Assembly: GCA_020829485.1 (NCBI GenBank)
Contig: JAIVFU010000053.1
Location: 1-48,404 of the forward strand
DNA from: Nostoc sp. CHAB 5834
GTDB lineage: Bacteria; Cyanobacteriota; Cyanobacteriia; Cyanobacteriales; Nostocaceae
Direction: 5' to 3'
DNA length: 48,404 nt
Both the position numbers and the translations under genes were made by a program. Of this stretch, positions 43,101-48,404 are shown piece after piece. The notes below the pieces were generated by a model. That model saw only the letters and a list, made by a program, of their open reading frames with translations. It was not told the origin of the DNA and made no database searches. Positions within the stretch are counted from its first letter, which is position 1, and each line of letters starts with the position of its first letter.

Positions 43101-43794
43101 GATTGATACATCTGTTGCGTGAATGCTGTATCAAACCATCTTGTGTTGGTCTGATTATAAGTAAAGTATACTTATTTGCTTACTAATTACCTCCCACAAA
43201 TGGGTGAATTAATCAGCTAAAGCTTTATCGAACAGAATTCAGTACACATAAATCGCTTATAGGAATCGTATTTGATTTTTGAAATTATCTATGTGGGCGG
43301 GGAGTAGGGAGTAGGGAGTAGGGAATTAGGCTTTTCGATCTGTACGGAGCTTTTTCAGAAATCAAATATTAGTCCTATAGTACTTAAAACTTCTCTCTTA
43401 GAGGACTTTTCAAACATCCTCTAAGGTAGCTGAGAAAGAAACAGCCCTGTTAGATTGCGCGGATAGGCGATCGCACCCTTGGCAATGCATCACCTAAATT
43501 ATTAGTTTAACAATGGTGTCGATCCGGTTCAGTGATAATGCTGTACTAGATATTTCAGTCTGTAGCAGTCAATACTAAATCATAAAATTGTATTTTATAC
43601 AGGCAGTCTTTACCAAAATAATAAAATTACTAACTTAGCTATTGGCAAAACCCCAGTTTGCATACAGTTTATTTACTAATTTTTAAAATAGGTTAATATA
43701 ATTTACACTAAAATATATCAGTATTTTAACTGTTGCTTTACCTGTTAATACTTACTTAATATGTAGCACAATCTTTTCCATTATCTTACTCATC
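43101..43794. other. Gap with MITE family A copy 3
   Basis: 690 AT-rich bases; apart from the MITE at 43258-43379 and one GGCGATCGC near 43467, nothing is recognised. The last 120 bases should include the promoter of the 43795 gene. Confidence 0.5.
43258..43379 (+). mobile_element. MITE family A, copy 3 (three heptamer units)
   Basis: 122 bp, same orientation and nearly the same sequence as copy 1 (297-460), but with three GGGAGTA units instead of nine. The flanks (CGCT / GTAC) outside the TA ends show a separate insertion site. Confidence 0.9.
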
Positions 43795-44088
43795 GTGAAA
43801 CCTCTTCTACAGACTTACTTAGAACAAGAAATCTGGATACTAGTACGAGACAAATGGTATTTCGCCACAGTTATCGGAGTTTGGGATGATTTGTTGTGGT
43901 TTAAACATAGAACTTACAACAAAGATACAGAGGAGGATACTCTCTGGGAAATGGTTGTCAAAATCAGTGAAGTAGTTGCTATTGATAAAGTTAGGTCTGT
44001 TATTAGTAGAAAAGCAGACGTGCTTATTTCACGGCTATTAGAAACTGAGCAAGGACTAGACGATTATCATCAAGATCATGACCATTAA
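43795..44088 (+). CDS. Small protein with possible Sm-like beta fold
   Basis: A 97-residue protein (start GTG 43795): YLEQEIWILVRDKWYFATVI, GVWDDLLWFKHRTYNKD, TLWEMVVKISEVVAIDKVRS, then a helical, His-rich tail (GLDDYHQDHDH). The strand pattern with 'V-x-D-K-W-x-x-A-x-V-x-G-V-W-D-D-L-L-W-F-K' and a final 'I-S-E-V-V-A-I-D-K' is reminiscent of Sm/Hfq-like barrels, but this is weak. No exact family recognised. Confidence 0.55.
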   Translation: MKPLLQTYLEQEIWILVRDKWYFATVIGVWDDLLWFKHRTYNKDTEEDTLWEMVVKISEVVAIDKVRSVISRKADVLISRLLETEQGLDDYHQDHDH

Positions 44089-44762
44089 TTAGCTCAATAG
44101 TAAAATACTTGCTTGTCTCCTAGATGAACGGATAAAAGTTGAGGCAAGCAGTATAAATCAGTATGATAAGCTAAACCACTCTAGTTTGCATATCTAAAAT
44201 TGATATAACTCTTGTGGGGTGGGCATCTTGCCCGCCCTAATTATGCAATTTAAATGTGGAACAGCTTAGAAGATTGGCGAATCTCGTAGCTCCCTTTAGG
44301 TTGGTTTAGGGCTATTTCGTTCAAGACATAAACCGCCCAGAACTAAAGTTCCAGGCTAATAGCCCAAGTCCACTTTAGTGGACTAATTAAGTCGGCACAA
44401 TAAAATCAAACTGTGTAAAGAAAAGTAAACAAGGCTCAAACTATTTTTCCCCCTGCTGCCTGCCTTATCCCAACGATAATTATTTACGCCGACTTACTTA
44501 AAAGCCTTTTTTAGTCGTCTTTAGACGACTTTTGCTATTAGCCTCAGAATAAATTCTGAGGCGGACTAGATGAGAATGAAATAGCCCTGGGGTTGGTTGC
44601 CGATAGATACAAGTTAATCTAGCTTCAAGGTTTCTTTTGTAGACGTTATGCCTACGCTAAGACAATAAAAATATTCGCACAACGGAGGTTTAATACTAAT
44701 CTGATAAACTATCTTAAATTTGAAATTATAAAAACTGGTAGCTCAGGGCTGATAACTAAACT
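44089..44762. other. Repeat-filled gap before the double ABC ATPase
   Basis: Contains a partial MITE B core (CTTGTGGGGTGGGCATCTTG, about 44212-44240) and the 281-bp stem-loop element 44308-44588; the last 170 bases have no recognised element. Confidence 0.55.
44308..44588. mobile_element. Stem-loop cluster element, AGGGCTATTTCRTTC ends
   Basis: 281 bp between AGGGCTATTTCGTTC and its complement GAATGAAATAGCCCT (14/15). Inside are four small palindromes: GAACTAAAGTTC, AGTCCACTTTAGTGGACT, AGTCGTCTTTAGACGACT and CCTCAGAATAAATTCTGAGG. Two of them share a CTTTAG loop. Confidence 0.7.
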
Positions 44763-46439
44763 ATGAGTGAAGCCTTATTCTGTATCGAAAATTTGCGAGT
44801 TGCCTATCCTGCGCGGAGTGGAGAAGAAGCAACCTGGGCGGTTGATGATGTATCTTTCACCTTGCAACCAGGCGAAAGAATGGGATTGGTAGGAGAGTCG
44901 GGTTGTGGTAAGTCAACTATAGGACGGGCAGTAATGCGTTTACTACCAGCCTCTAGTCGGATTGAGGGACGGGTGACATTTCAAGGACAGTCGGTGTTTG
45001 ACTTGATGCCTAACCAGTTGCGGAAATTTCGGGGAGAAACGATCGCCTTAATTTTTCAAGATCCCATGACACGCCTCGATCCACTGATGACGATTGGTAA
45101 GCATTGTATCGAAACCCTCCAGGCGCACTCACCAGAATTATCAACGCGGGAAGCCAAAGAAAAAGCACTTGCTACCTTGGCAAAGGTGAATATTCCAGCT
45201 AGTCGCTGGAATCAGTATCCCCACGAGTTTAGCGGGGGAATGCGCCAACGGGTAGCGATCGCTTTAGCTTTACTTCTCAACCCCAAGTTAATTGTTGCCG
45301 ATGAACCCACCACCAGTTTAGATGTTACCGTTTCCGCGCAGATATTGAAAGAATTAACTCGTCTGTGCGGTGAAGAAAACATGGGATTGTTGCTGATTTC
45401 TCATGATTTGGCAATGGTGGCTGAGTATTGCGATCGCATTGGCGTAATGTACAACGGTAAGATGGTTGAGATGGGTTCTACAGAAACCGTATTTAGACAC
45501 CCTCAACATGAATACACGCGATCGCTCTTAAAAGCAGCTTTACATATTCAAGCAGTAGATGAAATAGGGAGTGGGGAATGGGGAGTGGGGAGTGGGGAAG
45601 AAAAGCAATTACCGATTATTAATAAACAATCCCCAATTTTGAGTGTCACTGAACTCAAGCAACACTACACCATAGAACCTAACTTTATCGAACGACTGTT
45701 TAAGACACAAGCCCAGACAATTAAAGCAGTAGATGGTATCAACTTGGATATTTATCCCGGAGAAATTCTCGGTTTAGTCGGGGAATCAGGTTGTGGTAAA
45801 AGTACTCTATCACGGACAATTTTACAATTAATTCGTCCCACTAGTGGCAAAGTTGAGTTTTTAGGACAGGATTTAACTAAACTGTCGCGTCAAGAAATTC
45901 GTTCCTCGCGGCGACAAATACAAATGGTTTTTCAAGATCCCCATGCTTGTCTCAATCCGGCGATGACAGTGGGACAAAGTATCGCTGATCCTTTATTTAT
46001 CCACAATCTAGCCGATCCCGTTAAGGCAAAAGAACAGGTTTTGTGGATGCTAGAGAAAGTTGGGTTAACACCGCCAGAAGTGTATTATGAGCGTTATCCA
46101 TCAGATTTGTCTGGGGGACAACAGCAAAGAGTTGCGATCGCTCGTGCTTTGATTACTCACCCTAAACTTTTGATCTGCGATGAACCCGTAAGTATGTTAG
46201 ACGCTAGCGTGCAGTCGCAAGTGCTGGATTTGATGTTGCAATTAAAAGAAGAATTTGAGTTAACTTATCTGTTCATCACTCACGATCTTTGGTTAGCTCG
46301 ATTTTTGTGCGATCGTATTGCCGTAATGAATGGCGGTAAAATTGTCGAACTCGGTTTAACAAAAACCATTTTTGCTAATCCTCAGCACCCTTATACCAAA
46401 ACCTTACTAGCTGCTGCCCCCTTACTAGCACGCGCTTAA
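44763..46439 (+). CDS. Fused double ABC ATPase (DppD-DppF type) of peptide/nickel uptake
   Basis: A 558-residue protein with two complete ATPase domains of the oligopeptide/nickel importer class. First: Walker [10 protein letters not shown] (44-52), signature FSGGMRQRV (156-164), Walker [11 protein letters not shown]. Second: Walker [10 protein letters not shown] (340-348), signature LSGGQQQRV, Walker [11 protein letters not shown]. Such fusions (GsiA/YejF-like) power uptake of peptides, glutathione or metals with permease partners that are not in this window. Residues 267-280 ([14 protein letters not shown]) in the linker are encoded by GGGGAGT-type heptamer repeats inserted in frame at 45564-45600. 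The ATP motifs are intact on both sides, so the linker insertion is probably tolerated. Confidence 0.93.
   Translation: MSEALFCIENLRVAYPARSGEEATWAVDDVSFTLQPGERMGLVGESGCGKSTIGRAVMRLLPASSRIEGRVTFQGQSVFDLMPNQLRKFRGETIALIFQDPMTRLDPLMTIGKHCIETLQAHSPELSTREAKEKALATLAKVNIPASRWNQYPHEFSGGMRQRVAIALALLLNPKLIVADEPTTSLDVTVSAQILKELTRLCGEENMGLLLISHDLAMVAEYCDRIGVMYNGKMVEMGSTETVFRHPQHEYTRSLLKAALHIQAVDEIGSGEWGVGSGEEKQLPIINKQSPILSVTELKQHYTIEPNFIERLFKTQAQTIKAVDGINLDIYPGEILGLVGESGCGKSTLSRTILQLIRPTSGKVEFLGQDLTKLSRQEIRSSRRQIQMVFQDPHACLNPAMTVGQSIADPLFIHNLADPVKAKEQVLWMLEKVGLTPPEVYYERYPSDLSGGQQQRVAIARALITHPKLLICDEPVSMLDASVQSQVLDLMLQLKEEFELTYLFITHDLWLARFLCDRIAVMNGGKIVELGLTKTIFANPQHPYTKTLLAAAPLLARA
45564..45600. repeat. 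GGGGAGT heptamer repeat inside the ABC ATPase linker
   Basis: Five imperfect 7-base units (TAGGGAG, TGGGGAA, TGGGGAG, TGGGGAG, TGGGGAA). It is the same heptamer class as the cores of MITE family A (297, 3273, 43258). Confidence 0.85.
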
Positions 46440-46454
46440 CCAAACAAACTCCTA

Positions 46455-46528
46455 ACTCTTGTACAGACGCGATTCATCGCGTCTCTAATTCCCCACTCTT
46501 GTACAGACGCGATTCATCGCGTCTCTAA
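46455..46528. repeat. Two tandem 34-bp hairpin repeats between convergent genes
   Basis: Two copies (46455-46488 and 46495-46528) of ACTCTTGTACAGACGCGATT + CATCGCGTCTCTAA, each with the stem GACGCGATtcATCGCGTC. The stop codon of the minus-strand gene (46525-46527) lies in the end of the second copy. May act as a transcription end for both genes (inference), although no T-run follows. Confidence 0.85.
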
Positions 46529-47466
46529 CTCTCTTCTTTCCCCTCAAGTAATTTAATTGGTTCTCCAGTCGAACCATATAGCTCAACATATCTTTTAAAC
46601 AGCAATGCAGTCTCGTGATTTGGAGCTTTACTTAAGTTAAATAAACGCCCTATATTTTTATCAGCTAAAGCTCTTAAATATGGCAAATCTTCAAATAGTG
46701 TCAAACAAGAAGCAAAATGCAAGATTATTTGTAGCAATGGCTTTGGCCATTCTAAATCACTATAAATATCTATAAAGAACTGATGCTCTAAGTCATTTAA
46801 CGGAAAAGCATGAAATATAACAATTATCCTTTTGTTATTATAGACTGGGATACTGAGTTCAACAGTGTAGGGAGTATGTAATATTAAATCGACCTCTACA
46901 ATCGGTTGTCGCCAAATTCTCAAAGCATTAGCTGGCGAATCTAATATTGTTTGGAATTTGATTATTCCACCAGTGTTTGTTGGCTGAAAGTGGCTAATTT
47001 TAAAAATTTTCAGATTATTAAGGCTAAAGTTATGAACTGTTTCCAAATGCCTTAAATTCAATAGATGATAAATTTGGCAAATATAAGGAAACGGTAAAAT
47101 ATACTCCTGGCTAATCATGTGGAGCTTTTTTACTTGAAGCTTGTTAGCTTGAGTCCGAGCGAGATATTCTTGATATTGACTGGGGCCTAAATCATTGCTG
47201 TTAAAGCTTTCATCAGGCTTGAGATATAGCCAACTCAGAAAAAAGAAAGAGGTTGTAAGTAGCTGAAATATTTCTATAGGAGATAAATAACCATCAGCAA
47301 ATGCAGCTATGCTTCTATCAGTTATGCCAAAAAGCCAAGATGGAATACCAAATAGCCAGATATTACTTTTCATTTGATCTATAAAAAGTGCTATCTCAAC
47401 ATTTGATATATTACTATCCTTATTTACACTTAAATTATCATTATTTTTAAAGCAATTAGTAAACAT
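46525..47466 (-). CDS. Unknown AT-rich protein with one hydrophobic segment
   Basis: A 313-residue protein of no family I recognise. It has an N-terminal polar region (NNDNLSVNKDSNISN), IWLFGIPSWLFGITDRS, a possible membrane segment (IFQLLTTSFFFLSWLYL, about 65-81), and a C-terminal half with VEVDLILHTPYTVELSIPVY, VIFHAFPLNDLEHQFFIDIY and LEWPKPLLQIILHFASCLTL. Codons are AT-rich and unlike chlH or mutS. It lies alone between repeat clusters and ends in a repeat unit; it could be a recently acquired gene or a component of a system whose other parts lie elsewhere. Confidence 0.65.
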   Translation of the reverse strand: MFTNCFKNNDNLSVNKDSNISNVEIALFIDQMKSNIWLFGIPSWLFGITDRSIAAFADGYLSPIEIFQLLTTSFFFLSWLYLKPDESFNSNDLGPSQYQEYLARTQANKLQVKKLHMISQEYILPFPYICQIYHLLNLRHLETVHNFSLNNLKIFKISHFQPTNTGGIIKFQTILDSPANALRIWRQPIVEVDLILHTPYTVELSIPVYNNKRIIVIFHAFPLNDLEHQFFIDIYSDLEWPKPLLQIILHFASCLTLFEDLPYLRALADKNIGRLFNLSKAPNHETALLFKRYVELYGSTGEPIKLLEGKEES

Positions 47467-47974
47467 AATATTTTGATTATTACTTAATACTAGTAATTCA
47501 TAAAAATTTACTAATATTTATATTAACCTTAAATACAAAATATAGTAACAACCTCTATCTTTAGCTGTATATACAAGTTGTATTTATTCATAGCTGCTTA
47601 ATATCAAGTTCTCTTCCATGAGTCTGACTAAATATATTAAGCTCTTGTTAGATGTAATCCCAAATCCTATGCATATATAGTCAAAATAAAATTTTGGCAT
47701 TGCTGATTGCGGTATGAAAACGATTGTGCATTCCGGTGAAAATCCTTGTAGAGACGTAAAATTTTACGTCTCTACATCCAAATTCATACCTCGATTCAGC
47801 AATGCCAAAATTTTTTGTAAGTCTTGCCTGTAAAGGATTTTATTTTTATATTGACTTATAAAGGATGCCCTACTCTCGGCGGTAATACAACGCCAGTTAG
47901 CTCAAGTAGGGAAACCCGCCCATACAACTGTCTCCCCTACTGTCTTTTCACGCAATCAAATAGAAACCCTATAT
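47467..47974. other. Gap with MITE and possible transposase relic
   Basis: Holds the 47691-47811 element. From about 47881 a plus-strand frame reads VIQRQLAQVGKPAHTTVSPT, VFSRNQIETLYQYLCQF, which looks protein-like and resembles a piece of a transposase or hypothetical gene, cut off by the IS end at 47975; not strong enough to name. Confidence 0.4.
47691..47811. mobile_element. MITE with 16-bp perfect ends and a central hairpin
   Basis: 121 bp bounded by ATTTTGGCATTGCTGA and TCAGCAATGCCAAAAT (16 of 16). The core hairpin is GTAGAGACGTAAAATTTTAC + GTCTCTAC, a perfect palindrome. Flanks are A/T-rich, and no certain target duplication can be read. Confidence 0.8.
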
Positions 47975-48404
47975 CAATACCTCTGCCAATTTAAGAGGCT
48001 TTAATGCCTGTAGAAACGGTATGAATACGTCCTAAAGAAGTAAGCTTGGCAAAAATCTGGGTTAATAAAATAGGCTCAGGGATTTCAGGAAGCATTTTTA
48101 AGATTTCATGGACATATCGAAAACCACGATAGTGAGCCTTAAGGTCAATAATGCCGGAGTCGGGATTAAGGATGCGGAAATCAGCGAGAATATGATGAGA
48201 TAAATTAACCATAAAGAATGCTAGATTAGCAGCATTAGTCACCGCAGTTTGACCGAGATTCATAAAGTCTTCCAATTCCCAAAATTGCTTGGCATCACGG
48301 AAGTTAAATTCGATTTGAAAGCGCAGTTTGTAGTAGTCAATTATTTTCTCAGATGACAACTTTAGGTCACTAGAAAATAGAATTACGTGACTACGAGCAT
48401 GAGT
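47975..48404 (-). mobile_element. IS4-type insertion sequence, 3' part, cut by window edge
   Basis: From the terminal repeat CAATACCTCTGCCAATTT at 47975 to the window end. Contains the 3' part of the transposase gene. Related copy at 1-127; ends also resemble those of the 33284-33426 MITE. Confidence 0.8.
47991..48404 (-). CDS. IS4-type DDE transposase, partial (C-terminal part)
   Basis: The frame is open from the window edge to the stop at 47991-47993 (138 codons). The IS4-family Y-(2)-R-(3)-E-(6)-K signature is exact in YKLRFQIEFNFRDAKQF (Tyr, Arg, Glu, Lys), giving the catalytic Glu of the DDE triad. Before it, SHVILFSSDLKLSSEKIIDY is continuous with the motif, so the gene begins outside the window and the TTG at 48359 is not its start. 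After it come ANLAFFMVNLSHHILADFRI and a C-terminal tail nearly identical to the fragment at 1-111. No frameshift is visible in this part. Confidence 0.9.
   Translation of the reverse strand, partial: THARSHVILFSSDLKLSSEKIIDYYKLRFQIEFNFRDAKQFWELEDFMNLGQTAVTNAANLAFFMVNLSHHILADFRILNPDSGIIDLKAHYRGFRYVHEILKMLPEIPEPILLTQIFAKLTSLGRIHTVSTGIKAS

Overview
The window comes from a filamentous, Nostoc-like (heterocyst-forming type) cyanobacterium. The evidence is the dense occurrence of the HIP1 octamer GCGATCGC, a full-length magnesium chelatase H subunit (chlorophyll synthesis), xisH/xisI genes, MAE_28990-type HEPN and Uma2 genes, a cyanobacterial-type LpxB-related protein, and an exceptional load of short tandem heptamer repeats and small palindromic mobile elements (MITEs). 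Both ends of the window lie inside copies of the same IS4-type transposase, so it may be a stretch bounded by two insertion sequences.

Layout. 1-6 kb: transposase tail, histidine phosphatase, bioF (reverse), a dead ISAs1-type transposase, a Tat-exported PhoD-type phosphatase and an RTX calcium-binding protein converging on a shared terminator. 6-9.4 kb: a LuxR-type HTH remnant, an AAA ATPase + PIN nuclease gene pair that looks like a defence module, and a broken histidine kinase. 9.4-17.3 kb: a repeat-rich gap, mutS, a PrlF/YhaV toxin-antitoxin pair split by a MITE, a small membrane protein, a histidine kinase and an LpxB-related glycosyltransferase. 17.4-34 kb: an accessory island surrounding chlH. 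It holds a PD-(D/E)XK-like protein, a DUF4258/DUF2283 pair, two intact Uma2 genes and one remnant, a DUF262 + HEPN RNase pair, a dead xisH beside intact xisI, HigBA with a fossil higA, a ParD/ParE-like pair, a toxin fragment, a 12-unit HIP1 tandem repeat, TenA, a pentapeptide/TPR protein and HicAB. 34-48.4 kb: an EgtD-family methyltransferase, a two-gene heterodimeric ABC exporter, a TIGR03643/DHFR-like pair, thioredoxin, small hypothetical genes, a fused peptide/nickel-type double ABC ATPase, an unknown AT-rich gene, and the second transposase.

How it works together. The housekeeping genes (bioF, mutS, chlH, trx, tenA, lpxB-like, exporters) are mostly monocistronic or paired and separated by repeat-rich gaps. 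The accessory genes come as two-gene modules with 4-base overlaps, as is usual for toxin-antitoxin and defence systems. The most informative signal is the mobile-repeat layer. At least nine families of small inverted-repeat elements can be read, and several keep target duplications, so pre-insertion alleles can be rebuilt. Examples are prlF/yhaV, where removing a 144-bp element restores overlapping genes, and xisH, which is interrupted by a 178-bp element with a 5-bp duplication. Related short repeats also sit in frame inside mutS, the lpxB-like gene and the double ABC ATPase, where they add extra peptide segments.

The best candidates for under-described biology are the AAA ATPase-PIN pair (6735-8503), the DUF262-HEPN pair (23827-25622), and the families of MITEs with variable or exchangeable cores. 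All functional statements rest on motif reading only; no database search was possible.
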